A DNA stretch of 64,000 bases from Puccinellia tenuiflora (GCA_012064385.1 QRDG01002514.1:103055-167054); one strand, 5' to 3'. Shown: positions 35,767-47,029, counted from the stretch's first letter. Translations and numbers: made by a program. The notes: generated by a model not told the origin, from the sequence alone.

Positions 35767-38005
35767 ATGTCGAGCAGCGGTACATCCTTTCTCCCTCTCT
35801 AGGTTTCTTCCTAGATCTTGGATAAAGTATGTAGTGATGCTCCCTATGGTGTAGAATCGTTTTGATGGATCTCCTCTTCCAATGTGTAACAATTTTAGAG
35901 CGAAAACAACAATCTGTGACCTAACCCTAGCTTTCCAGCCTCAGGGCCGGAGACTCCGGCCTGACAGGCCGGAGACTCCGGTGTGGGCCGGATTATCCGG
36001 CCCCTGAGACCGGAAACTCCGGTGTAGATCACGCCTTGGTGTTTTTTGCTCTCCAATTGTTATCCTTTTTGACCCTCCTGGACATGCATGCTTATCCCCT
36101 TTCTATCCCCTCTCTGTTTCTTCACAGGTTCTTCTCGTGTCAAGAAGTTGAGCCACAACCCCAATAAAGTGATTCGGAAAGAAAAGCGGGGTACTCGGGC
36201 CACTTTGGTCCAAAACGAGGAAGGTGACTGGGTTCAGGTTGATAGGAGAGCTGCTGCAAGAGAGGCTGCTGAGAAAAGGGCTGAAGAGGAATTCCTTGAG
36301 CAAGAGAGGGCAAAGAAAGCACGATATGACAATTTGACGACCATCATAGGCATGGGTAAATCTAAATTTCGAGCTATGAGGAAGCTGCCCTTCTTTGACA
36401 TGCCAAACAACTCCTCCAATCCGCACTTTTGGAGAAGGGAGCAAGAGATCGTTCATCGGGATGTTTATGCCAAATTGTCGGGGCCCAACATAGTGTGCAT
36501 GCAAAAGGTGCTAAACCTCACCGCTTTGAGCGCCAAGCCATATTTTCAGGAGGCCGTGTGGATTGCACGCAAGTTAGGGTTGGAGCACCTTATCTCCATG
36601 AAGCAAAACTATGACATCAACTTGGTGCATCAATTCTTTGCGACTGTTCAGTTTGGGGAAGATGAAGACGTCAAGTTGACTTGGATGACCGGGCCTATCA
36701 AATGTGAATCCTCCATGACAAGGTTTGGTGAGCTGCTTGGGTATACCTTCAACAAGGGAATAGATGGTGATGGAAGAATCATGCATACAGAAGGAGTCCA
36801 CTATGAGAAGGGCAAGATGGCTCCCCTCTATCGTGACCGGACTGCAGTTGGTTCAAACAAGGGGCTCCTTCCCACCTTTAATATTCTCCTCCGCATGTTT
36901 TGGTGCAACATTGCACCTCAAGCCGGGAATGTGGATGCTATTCGTGGAGGGCTTGTCAACCTACTTATTCATTCCCATGAGGTACTCAAGGCCGGGGTCA
37001 ATTGCCAAGGTTATGAGATTGATGTGATGGACTTTATCAAGTGTGAGTTGCATTGGGCGGTCCATGAGATGAAGAACCCGGTTTATGCCCCATATGTGAT
37101 GAAGCTTATCCTAGATCAAGTGCCTTCTCTCAACCAAGAGCACTTCACCGTTCACAAGGCCGGCACCCTCCAAGTTTTGCATGACAAGCCATCCTCTTCT
37201 AGTGCTCCCTCGCGTGTCCCATTTGCATCAAGTGAAGAAGAGGAGGAAGAAGATGTGGCACCCGTTTGTAGGAGGAGTAAGAATGCCGACCCTCCCTCAT
37301 GGGTTAGCAAGGGCAAAGATGATGTGCAAAAGAGGATAAAGAAGCTTAGTTGGTTTGAAAAAATGGTGCTTCGCATGAATGTGTGCCTCCACCGGGAACA
37401 TTACGGAGGTTATAAGGAAAGGAAGTTGATCATATCCAATCAAAATAAGTTGTTCAAGGAGTTGGAGAAAAAAAGGGACAAGACTCCTCCACCTCCTCCT
37501 CCCCCTCGCATTGGCAAAGCAACCAGGGGCGGAGCTAGGTAGGCCTTGCCTGGTGCACAGGCACCAGGGACAAGAAAAAAATTACTACTACTTGGATAAG
37601 AAAATGGCATTGTGCACCAGGTTAGCTTTGCATTAGTGCACCAGGGATGACAATTTCACTCTCAAATCATGCTCAACGAGCATACACGCATCACATTTTT
37701 TCACCTAGCGTGCTGTAGTGCACCAGGGCATTTTTTTTCTAGCTCCGCCCCTGAAAGCAACGCAAGGTGAGCTCGCCGAAGATGAATCCTCCGGTAGTGA
37801 GCCGGCAATTCACTATGATGATTGGCACGCAAAGCAATTCCCTTGGGCTGATTTCGAGTTTGAGGAAGTGTCCTCCATGCCTTCTTCCTCGCGTAACACC
37901 GGCAAGGCTCCAATGCCTCAAAGGGAGATTGAAGAAGATGAGGAGGCTAGTGGCTCTCAATATGATGAGGATGATGATGACGCAACCGACGAGGACTCCG
38001 AGTGA
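35767..38005 (+). pseudogene. Third ORF of the copia element (env position), spliced, interrupted by a MITE
   Basis: A short first exon (35767-35779, start ATGTCGAGCAGCG) is followed by a GT-AG intron (35780-36127) and a long second exon (36128-38005). A hAT MITE plus its 8-bp duplication (238 bp) splits exon 2 at 37523. The frames on either side of the MITE agree with a single ancestral ORF of about 550 codons. The protein has a charged helical N-terminus (RAAAREAAEKRAEEEFLEQE), a globular middle (HFWRREQEIVHRDVYAKL, NLVHQFFATVQF, FGELLGYTFNKGI) and an acidic tail. The middle resembles the plant transposon-protein family often found downstream of pol in SIRE/Maximus elements; function unknown. 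There is no signal peptide or transmembrane segment, so a true envelope is unlikely. Confidence 0.6.
37524..37753. mobile_element. hAT-type MITE inside copia ORF3
   Basis: Terminal inverted repeats are CAGGGGCGGAGCTAG and CTAGCTCCGCCCCTG (perfect). The 8-bp target duplication AAAGCAAC is at 37516-37523 and 37754-37761. An 8-bp duplication and CAGNGGCGG ends are typical of hAT MITEs. At 230 bp it has no ORF. Confidence 0.9.
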
Positions 38006-38561
38006 TCTCCTTGGGACCGTTAGCATCGCCTTTCTTCCTTTTTGTTGTCTCGATGCCAAAGGGAGAGAAATGGTTCTAGTAGGCTATTCGTGGGATTTGC
38101 ATGGGTCGGGCACAAGCATTTGCTTTTATCATTTCTTGAGAGCTTGTGTCCCTTTATTATTCATGTGTTGAACTTGGTGTTGAACTCTATTTGCTATTTG
38201 CTACTTTTTATGTGTGAGATGTGGATCTAGTTGTCGTTTTATGCTTGAGACATGGTGGTATCAATTATTATCTATTGGTTGAGTTATTTGTGATGTGAGA
38301 TGTGCATTGGAATTATCTTTTATTCTCACTCCAAGGTATGCTTGTTAACTCAAAGATCAACCCTCTATATCATGTCTCATTTGGTTTGCAAATGATTGTG
38401 TATTTGATATATCATGTCTTAATTTATTTGTGGCATCCTCCCCTATATGTGGGTTTCCTCTCATATGTGTAACTTGTCTAATATGCACATATTTAGGGGG
38501 AGATGCTATTTGTCACATGATATGATTTTTTTTGCAAATCCTAGTGTTGTCATCTAACACC

Positions 38562-38575
38562 AAAAAGGGGGAGAT
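38562..38575 (+). other. Polypurine tract of the copia element
   Basis: AAAAAGGGGGAGAT lies directly before the 3' LTR (TGAAAG at 38576). It is the plus-strand priming site. Confidence 0.85.
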
Positions 38576-39881
38576 TGAAAGAACATTTCCTAACCCCTAT
38601 TAGTTTTGTGTGTTAGTTAACAACACTAATGATTATCTAATATGATGCTAAGTGCTGCAGGTTAATTGACATTTTTTTGTACCCCTAGCATCATTCACCA
38701 AAAAGTGAAGAAATTGCAAAGTTTCCATGTCGCAGGAAAATTCCAGGCCGGAGTTTCCGGGCTGGCAGGCCGGAGTATCCGGCCCCTGGATTTTCCTGCC
38801 CTTCGCCAGCATGTGTGGTGCCTCCCTGGTGTCAGTCCGGAGTACCACCGGAGGGGGCCCGGAGTCTCCGGGCGGCCGGAGTATCCGGCCCCTGTGACCG
38901 GAGTCTCCGGTCTTTTGAAGCGTCATCGACAAGACTCCGCCCGGGCGCGGAGTCTCCGCCCTGCACCGGAGTCTCCGGTCCCTCTGGCCGGAGTCTCCGG
39001 CCATCCACGAAGTGTGCACTGTGTGGTGCCTCCCTGGTGCCAGTCCGGAGGTTCCCCGGAAGGAGTCCGGAGTCTCCGGCACTACCCCGGAGTATCCGGC
39101 CTCTTAGGCCGGAGTCTCCGGCCCAAGTGGTTTCCAACGGTCAGAAATCATGGAGGGGTATAAATACCCCTCCTCCTACCTCAGGACAGCTAGCTCGTCC
39201 AGCATTTATGAACCCTAATATTTGAGAGCTCAAAATCACAAGATCTCCCAACTCCTCCGTCCAAACGCGTTGATCTTCGGAGGATTGAAGGAGAAGACCC
39301 GGATCTACATCTTCACCGAGCCGTTCTTCATTTCCCCCTCGTTCACTCGAGGATTCTTGTTTCTAGGGTTAGCTTTGTGTTACCCTAGATTCTTGTGCTC
39401 ATTTGTTGTTGTATTTGTGACAGTGTTGTTGATTTGGGAGCCCCCAATTCAGTTGTGGGTGTGTGCCCCAAGAACCGTGTAAGGGCTCCGGATTCCGCCT
39501 TGAAGGACTCCGAATAGTGGAAGGTGAACCAAGCCTTTGTGGCAAAGTTCATCGGAGAATAAGGTGAGGCCTTTGTGGCGTTGAGTAGGCCTTTGTGGCG
39601 AGCTCACACCCCTCCAACGAGACGTACTCCCTTAACAAGGAGGAACTCAGGAATACATCTTTGTCTCCGCGTGCTTCCCTTCGGTTACCTCTTTCCATCT
39701 ATCTTGTTCTTACGTTGTGCTACTTGTTTAATCGTAATTGCCATCTTGTCATATAGGTAAATTCATCGTAGATGCATGTCTAGATAATTTACCGTTTTGC
39801 TAAAGCCTAAAATTGAAAAAGATTTAAAATTTGGTGTAGCACCTATTCACCCCCCCTCTAGGTGCCCATACGATCCTTTCA
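38576..39881 (+). repeat. 3' LTR of the copia element
   Basis: It is 1,306 bp long and matches the 5' LTR closely. It keeps two extra CCGGAG-type units (near 38868-38910) that the 5' LTR has lost. Its end (...CGATCCTTTCA) is followed by the GGCGG target duplication. Confidence 0.9.
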
Positions 39882-40168
39882 GGCGGCGGCGGTGACCTCC
39901 GCGTCGCGCACGAGAGAAGGAGAGGAGGGGGAGTTGTGCGGATGATTTTTCAGGAAGGCCCCTGCTATTTCCTGAAATTGGAGGTTAGTCCTTCGTAGCG
40001 GGGAGATGTGGGTTGTGGAGCTATTTCTCAGCTTGCTACGGGTGTTTTTGCAAATGTGATGCAGAAATGCCGCGGGGACCGTCCGATCGGCAGACGACGG
40101 CTCGGATCAAAGGCACTATTCATCACTATGACTGCAAGCAAAATAATAAATCTTTAGGTATAGACAGA

Positions 40169-40503
40169 TACATGCACATAATTAAAATGTGTCTAACATT
40201 GAGCAAACTGAATATGGGAAAGGAAATAATTATGGACGACATAAACTTAAGTCGGACCGGCAAAGCACCTATAACAATGTAACAATCTACGTATCAACAA
40301 TGTAGAAGCGGAGGTCAGTAACGTTGAATCTCCAAAACTGTAGACCGGTGACGGAGCAGCGGATCGATGTACCTAACACAACAGATCAGGCTATGAATAC
40401 CACGCTTCTCCAAATTATGCACTCCCTTTCTCCTGTACATTCTTCTTAACCTCACCTCTCAGTTTTCCACCATGCTACCCCTGTTTCGCCATATATAGAA
40501 ACA
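40169..40503. other. Unassigned spacer between Helitrons C and D
   Basis: No coding frame or terminal repeat recognised. It could be original host sequence or a remnant of another Helitron; its right end (CCATATATAGAAAC) resembles a Helitron 5' end on the minus strand. Confidence 0.3.
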
Positions 40504-42403
40504 CCAGGAAAATTGTCCGAGTGTTGCAACGGGAGAAAAAAATCCGCGTTCAAACTCATAATCGTTCTCTCCAACATTGGCGACACCTAGGATTCCACCG
40601 ACAAACTCTCATTCATACACATTAAAAGGCAACAGAACAACCGTTTGGTAAATTAAAGAACAATGTAAAGCAGAGATGAAAAGCTACAACTTACCTATCC
40701 TTTCTCAACCAACAAAATTATGATGACTACAATGTATAAATTTTCCGATTATTTTTCTGGTTGTTTGTAACTATCAACTGTGTAGACACAGCTTCTGTTG
40801 GGTCGCACTTCCAAGTTTCACCATCTTCATAATTGCATGATCTCCAATTGCAGTCATAGTATATCCTCTTCATAATGTGCGTGTAAGAAAACAAAGCACG
40901 GTAAGTATAGCTGCAAGATTAATTTTCTTCGGAAAATGAGAAAAATCCCCAACTTGCAGTATGGTCCAGATTCTAAATAATCCAAACATTACTTCCTCAA
41001 ATAGCAAGATATTGATCCAATCTTCTATTTAACTTCATCGTCTTGCATCGAAATAGGTACTATAAATATTTAACTTAGAGGCAAAAATTCAGAAACAGAA
41101 AAAACACACAGATTATAACAAAAATTATATCAAGTAACAATCTATTTTACCTAAGAGATAAATAATAGCAGTATTCACCTGAGGCTAGGACCGACAATTT
41201 TGGTGGCGGGCCGCAGCACCGTCATGACGTACATCGCTGACAGATCTGAAAACAATGAAGAAAAAGAGGGCAAAAGTTAGGGATGTATTACAGACAAAAT
41301 CTGCAAAATAGAAGTTAACTTGCAATGTTATTCGTATGAAATGATTCTTGATTGTGCATGTAATCGGGGGAAAAAGTCATTGGTTGTCTCCTCGGTTGAA
41401 TAATTATCTGACAATATTTTTAGAATGAACAATAGAAAATATGAGCAAACCAAATGACGACGTTGGTACAGAAAAGCATGACACAATTTATGGCCAAACA
41501 GAGGTGGAAATAGGTGAAATAACCTCACCTTGCTTCTGCAGCTCTTATTTTTTAAATATTATTTTTTTTAACCCGAATTCGAAATATATTGCGCAGAATC
41601 ATTTTATTCCAACAATATTGCGCCGTCGGCACACTGCAGGCCGAAACGATCATTTCGGCTCGCTGCGAGCCGAAACACGGCTGTCGGCTGTCAGCTGTCC
41701 GACGTGCATGCGCCCTGGCACGGCCGCAGAGCGGGCCCCAGACTTTCGGCCCCCTGCTGGCCGAAAGGAGCCTTTCGGCCGCCTGCCTGCCGAAACACGG
41801 CTCCACTCGACAACCCCACGCCCCACTGCTCCCTTCTTCCTCCTTCTTCCTCCTTTCTTCTTCCTCCCTGGCTCTCTCTTTCCACCTCGAAAAACAGGGC
41901 TTCCTACCTCAATTGATCTCCAAAAATAGCCGATAAATTAGATTTCTGCCCCCACAAATCGAAAGAGGAGGTCAAGGGCATCCCGGATCTGTTAATGGGA
42001 TAGTTTTTGGAGTCGTTATAAGTTCGGTGGTGGAGCAATGGTGGGCAACAATGGAGGGATGTGGTGGTGCTGGTGGAGTAGCAGGAGCGGTGCAGCGGTG
42101 GTGGTGATGCTACGTTGAAGCTTGACTGCAAGGAAGATTGATTTTGCACGCATCAAGGGTAAACCCTAATCTTATAGTTATTTTAAGTTTAGTGTATAAT
42201 TTTGTTTAGATAAGTTGTGAGATTATATTTATTTTAGGTGGTATATATATTAAGATATTAGTTATAGGTGTATAATTTTGTTTAGATAAGTTGTGAGATT
42301 AGATTTATTTTAGGTGTATGTAATTTTGTAGGTGGAGATCCCGTTAAGATTTTTTAGTTATATAGTATTTGATGATGCAATATATTTGTTTAGGTGAGGA
42401 GAC

Positions 42404-43112
42404 ATGTCCGAAGTGGTTAGTATTGTCGTTTACTATGGTTATGGTACTGTCCGCACAAATGAGTCCGGGGTTGATCTGAGTGAATTTGCAAATGTGGAGA
42501 TTCCGTTGACTGAGCCTGATAAAGCGAGAATAAGCGCGGTTCAGCACTATTTGACGATGAATTTTGGCTTTGATCCTAATTTGTGGACTGTTAGGATTCA
42601 GTCGGTATGGTCAAAATCTCGTACAAATATTTATTGGGAGTTGATACCGCTAGATCTCCTAACCAATCGAGGAACTTCTTGTCCCTAGTACGTTGCTCTC
42701 TTCCACCCATGACGACGGATGATCTCCTAACCAATCGAGGAACTTCTTGTCCCTAGTACGTTGCTCCACCTTCTTCCACCTTTCATGCAGCCTGAGAAGT
42801 TCCTGTCGTATTTCCCGTGGAGTCCTATGAGCCCAATATGGTTTTAGGGTTGTTGGTAATTTTAACAAGCTAAACCCGGCAGAAAGGGAGTACGTTCCAG
42901 ACCCTTCTCTAATGAGGGATAGTAGAGGAAGACGCCAGTCGCGTCGCATCCGTAATAATATGGACGAGTCTGAAGCTGGTGGGTGTACTCGAATATGTTT
43001 GCTTTGCAATGAAAAAGGGCACAAAGAAAAATATTGTCCTAAATATCCTGGACAAGGCAGCGGAGGACGTGGACAAGGCAGCCGAGGACATGGAGGAAGG
43101 CGAGGAGCGTAG
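42404..43112 (+). pseudogene. MULE transposase remnant: N-terminal and zinc-knuckle ends, centre deleted
   Basis: The 42404 frame (MSEVVSIVVYYGYGTVRTNE, SGVDLSEFANVEIPL, LTMNFGFDPN) matches the N-terminal domain that precedes MURA in grass MULEs. The second part, 42860-43112, has FNKLNPAEREYVPDPSLMRD, a basic GRRQSRRIRNNMDE block and a zinc knuckle, CLLCNEKGHKEKYC (CX2CX4HX4C), as at the end of MULE transposases, with a stop at 43112. The DDE and SWIM regions that should lie between are absent. In their place, 42655-42850 is a copy of sequence from 46630-46790. It cannot encode an active transposase. Confidence 0.65.
42655..42850. repeat. Copy of the minus-strand ORF segment, inserted in the transposase remnant
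   Basis: About 155 bp (42690-42845) is almost identical to 46630-46785 in the same orientation (CTTCCACCCATGACGACGGA ... CCCAATATGGTTT). Part of the unit (GATCTCCTAACCAATCGAGG ...) is present twice, at 42652 and 42720, giving a partial tandem duplication. Confidence 0.8.
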
Positions 43113-43328
43113 TGATGTGCGGCAATAAATATCGACTATGTATTATCGATTATGTTTTAATTTGTAATATGTGTGGACTATGTTTTATTCTGTAAAACTA
43201 AATTTCAATTCGTAATATGTATGGACTATGTCATAATTTGTAAGACTATATTTTAATTCGTAATATGTATGGACTATACTTTAATTTGTACTATTTGTTG
43301 ACTATGTTTTAATTTCTAATATGTACAG

Positions 43329-46228
43329 ATGGCTGCATATCCATTGCTTAGTCAGACGATCGATGCAAAACACCGTGCTAGGATATGGGAGGAAGGCAGG
43401 CAACCAAGTGTGTTGCGTACACGCACACCAGCAACTAACTGGATGATACACCCTCAATGGATTGATAGGTACGTATCGTCAATATAATTGTAAAATGTCA
43501 ATACGTTGTATATATTGTAAAATTAATTGTTAATTCTGCAGGCTATCTTGGTCTGGACTTTTGCCGTTCGCACGACTAGTTGAGTCCACAGAGGCCGAGT
43601 GGGTACATATCCAACCAGATGATGACGGTGGTGCTGACCGTGATATGTACCAGTAAAAATCTAAACGTGTCCTACTGGACAAATCACTGCTCAGCTCTTT
43701 AGTGGACAGATGGAGACCTGAGACCCACACCTTTCACTTACCCTGCGGAGAGATGGCTCCTACTCTGCAGGATGTGTCATATTTGTTAGGTCTCCCTTTG
43801 GCAGGCACGGCCATTGGTCCTTTGGAGGCTTCAGAATATTGGCGTGAGGAGATGCAGGCACGATTTGCCGCTGCGCTACCAGGAGTTCTGCAGTTACCGG
43901 ACCACGCACACGGTCCTCGTGTTTCTTGGTTGACCCAGTTCCAGGTAATTTATTTATACAACAGTTTTAGTATTTTAAGTATGAATTATTGTATACTTAT
44001 TTATTTCTCCGTGCACCGCAGATTGGTAATTTGGGATATCCTGCTGTCTTTATGGATGCGCCGCTGATTACTAGATGTCTGGAGGCATACATAATTTGGC
44101 TGTTCGGTAAGTGGATGTTCACTGAGACGCACGTCGACACCATTAGTGCGCGCTATATATCTCTTGCCCGCGAGATAGCCGATGCACATACACCAGCAGA
44201 TATAGTGCCCAGAAGCTTCGGTTCGGCTGTGTTAGCTGCTACTTACAGAGCTTTATGCAATGTTTGCACGAAGAATAAGTCGTCATCTTCGTTACTTGGT
44301 TGTCCACTACTGTTACAACTATGGTCGTGGGAGAGATTCCATATTGGTAGACCAGACGTCGACGCTGAGAGGCCTTGGGATTACAGACTGAACGGTGCAG
44401 ATCCGGTTGACTTTCCTACAGTTGGCAGCGTCTGGACACGTAGAGAGGTAAAATTTGCACCGCCGTACTTACTTTACGTACGCATCATTTCTTATTTCAT
44501 CAAGCTAAATAATTCGTTAAAATTGCAGAGACGGTACGCGCAAGTTCAAGTGAAGAATTCATACCCATCATTCACAATGCAGTTTGATCAGTTGCGCGAG
44601 GACCAGGTCATATGGGAGCCATATGATAACCAGATAATCGTTGCGAGATACCCCTTCGGCATATCTCAGTTATGCAGGAGAGATCAGCTATACTGGTTGA
44701 CGCAGAGCCGCATTATTTTTGATGTCATGGTCGAGTAGATGTCGCAGCAGAGGGTGATGAGACAGTTTGCACGACGACAATTACCGGACCCTCCCATCAG
44801 ACAACCACGACTACGACCGGAAATCCACCGGTAAGTTATTTTTCAGTCTATAATTATTTCTAATATGAATAGAACTGTCCATTGAATCTATTTCTAATAA
44901 ATAATTTTGTAATATTACTTTTCAGACTTGGACGTCAAGGAGGCGAAAAACCTTTGGTGCTTTGGCTTCAGACTCTAGAGCCATTCATAAACGAATGGGC
45001 GAGTGCGACGACTACACTATGGCAGGCTGATGGCCCCTTTCAACAGGATGATTTTCAGGAGTATCTACGGAGGTATAGACAGTCTACACGACTCCGATTG
45101 ACGCCAACGACTGAGCCTTCTCAGATGCAGCCCCCTTCTATTACGGACATGTACCCATTGGAGGGTATTGCGGGTTCTAGAAACTACGCGGTTAGTACTA
45201 TATTACTCGTTACGTACGTACATTTTTTTTATTGATCGTACATAACATGTAATTTTTCAATTACAGTCTGAATTGATAGCCGACATTCAGAGGGATGTAG
45301 CTGGGTTCACGCCGCCGCCACAACATAGATCTTGGTTCAGGCGTCTCGAGGATAAGCTGCGAGGTGTGTACAATGTTCTTACTTGCACCCGCTATACAGA
45401 CGTTGTGCCTCGTTATGGAGCTCCGCGTCCACGTCTCACACGACAGGAGACTGCTCGTTCATCACATACTAGACTTCTTACACCTACTGGGGAGCCGGGT
45501 AGTTCGTCGCAGCGGCCTACTGGACATACTTTTCAGCCTGGTAGTTCGTCGTAGCGGCCTACTGGACATACTTTTCAGTCTGGTAGTTCGTCGCAGCGGC
45601 CTACTGGACATACTTTTCAGCCTAGTAGTTCCACGCAGCATCCGTCTCCACCGCACGTTCAGCCGACGCCACCTGATGCTTTCCAGCCTGGTAGTTCATC
45701 CTGGCAGGCAGCCCCATCGCAGTTCGGTATGTCCCAGATGGGGATACCACCTCAGTTTCAATACGGGATGACTCCTCAGTATCAGATGGGGATGCCACCT
45801 CAGTACCAGATGGGGATGCCTCCGCAGTACCAGATGGGGATGCCTCCTCCAGGTCATCCTGTACATGTAGGCTGGAACACTTCTTCGGCGCCGTTGACTA
45901 GTCTTGTGGGACTAGGTACGTTGTTGTTATTAATTATCCATATTTATTTTTTTGAATGTAGTATGTACTTATCTAGTAGTAATTATTTTTTGCAGGTGGG
46001 TCTGCTGATTCACCATACGCAGAGATGGACGAGGATGTGTTGTTCCATACGCCACCACCCGTCACACAGGAGACGCAGACACAGCAGGAGACACAGCCAC
46101 AGGAGGACGCTCCGATGTTGGGCCGAGGTTTGCGTGAGCACCTCGACCCAAACCGAAACCGATTGTCACCTTCAGGGCCTCGGCCGCGGAAAACGAAGAC
46201 TAGGTATCGTAAACATACTAAAGACTGA
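43329..46228 (+). pseudogene. Plant mobile domain (PMD) protein gene inside the MULE, with three premature stops
   Basis: Seven exons by eye: 43329-43468, 43542-43944, 44022-44447, 44529-44830, 44926-45190, 45267-45915, 45996-46228, about 806 codons, all with GT-AG introns. Exon 2 carries the PMD signature RWRPETHTFHLPCGEMAPTL followed by DVSYLLGLPLAG. Exon 3 continues it (LEAYIIWLFGKWMF, LAATYRALC). Such domains occur in MAIL1/MAIN-type nuclear proteins and in many transposons. Exon 6 has a 14-residue repeat (GSSSQRPTGHTFQP, three copies) and a YQMGMPPQ repeat. The C-terminus is basic (PRPRKTKTRYRKHTKD). In-frame stops are TAA 43654-43656, TAG 44736-44738 and TAG 45552-45554. Function in transposition is unknown. 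Confidence 0.7.
45495..45850 (+). repeat. Coding tandem repeats in PMD exon 6
   Basis: A 42-bp unit (GGTAGTTCGTCGCAGCGGCC...) is repeated three times at about 45498-45625. A 24-bp unit (TACCAGATGGGGATGCCTCC...) is repeated three to four times at about 45777-45848. One 42-bp copy carries TAG where its neighbours have CAG. Confidence 0.85.
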
Positions 46229-46452
46229 AACTTTTATCGATGTATGAGACCTATTCCTATCTATGTATGAGACATAATCCTATCTATGTACGAGACACTA
46301 TATTTGTATGAGACATATTCCTATCTATATTTGATCAGACAAAGCTTCCGACATTTATTAAGAAACGGCGAGATTACAAATTTTTCATTAAAACACACTT
46401 AAATTAATAGGTAGAACTGAAATTAAGATACATGCGACACTTAACATAAATG

Positions 46453-46959
46453 TCATCTCCCGTCCACGCATCCTCCTGCCTCCGTCGATGGGCCACTCTT
46501 GCCCTTCGACGATGCCGCTCCCTTGCCCTTCGACGATGTCGCTCCCTTGCCCTTCGAAGATGCCGCTCTCTTACCCTTCGACGCTGACGCTTTCTTGTCC
46601 GTGATGCTAGGCATGAACATGTCATCATCGTCCTCGCTCTCTTCCACCCATGACGACGGATGATCTCCTAACCAATCGAGGAACTTCTTGTCCCTAGTAC
46701 GTTGCTCCACCTTCTTCCACCTTTCATGCAGCCTGAGAAGTTCCTATCGTATTTCCCGTGGATTCCTATGAGCCCAATATGGTTTGAGCCTAGTTGATCT
46801 GCTAACCAATGTCACGTCTATCTCAGTGAGCAAACTATCACTACTAATGAGTTCCTCCCATGGAACTAATTTATTGTCTACCCTAAACTCGGTGGCACAC
46901 TCCAGAAGGAGCTCAGACTGATGTGGAAGAAAGTTACGGTAAGGACGAAAACCCGACAT
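46453..46959 (-). pseudogene. Minus-strand lysine-rich ORF of the MULE, one internal stop
   Basis: It starts MSGFRPYRNFLPHQSELLLE at 46959 and reads to a TAG at about 46744-46746, just after KPYWAHRNPREIR. The same frame continues as ELLRLHERWKKVEQRTRDKK, FLDWLGDHPSSWVEESEDDD and a C-terminal tail of four repeats of the type SKGKGA(A/T)S. The duplicate segment at 42655-42850 has CAG (Gln) at the stop position, so the stop is a recent single-base change. The promoter side has a CTATAAAA box about 50 bp upstream and an array of GGCGGGA motifs. Family unknown; it recurs as a companion of PMD-carrying elements only by inference. Confidence 0.5.
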
Positions 46960-47004
46960 CGATGAGTGAATTCGCTAGACTACTTATCAACCTGACTGAG
47001 CAAC

Positions 47005-47014
47005 GGCTTTTATA
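47005..47014 (-). promoter_or_regulatory. TATA box for the minus-strand MULE ORF
   Basis: On the minus strand, GGGCTATAAAAGCCG lies about 50 bp before the ATG at 46959. Confidence 0.5.
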
Positions 47015-47029
47015 GCCCGGGAAGCGAAG

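Larger units (their letters stand above)
27669..39881 (+). mobile_element. Complete copia retrotransposon, Maximus/SIRE-like, 12.2 kb
   Basis: LTRs at 27669-28927 and 38576-39881 begin TGAAAG and end TTCA. The flanking 5 bases are GGCGG on both sides (27664-27668, 39882-39886). An initiator-Met primer-binding site (TGGTATCAGAGC) and a polypurine tract (AAAAAGGGGGAGAT) are present. Gene order is gag, protease, integrase, RT, RNase H, which is the copia order. The 12-kb size and an extra ORF between RNase H and the 3' LTR fit the Maximus/SIRE lineage. Gag has two in-frame stops and pol has frame disruptions, so it is not autonomous. By eye the two LTRs differ at about two dozen positions plus a roughly 40-bp indel. 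Confidence 0.9.
25670..40168 (-). mobile_element. Helitron C, interrupted by a copia retrotransposon
   Basis: The minus-strand 5' end is TCTGTCTATACCTAAAGA at 40168, preceded by A, matching A and D. The sequence then passes through ATCCGAGCCGTCG and GC-rich cargo to 39882, is interrupted by the copia element (27669-39881), and resumes at 27668 with more GC-rich cargo and A/T-rich repeats. A hairpin at 25687-25703 (TGCGTC / GACGCA) marks the probable 3' end, but a clean CTRR is not visible. Without the copia insertion it would be about 2.3 kb. No Rep/helicase is encoded. The left border is approximate. Confidence 0.55.
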
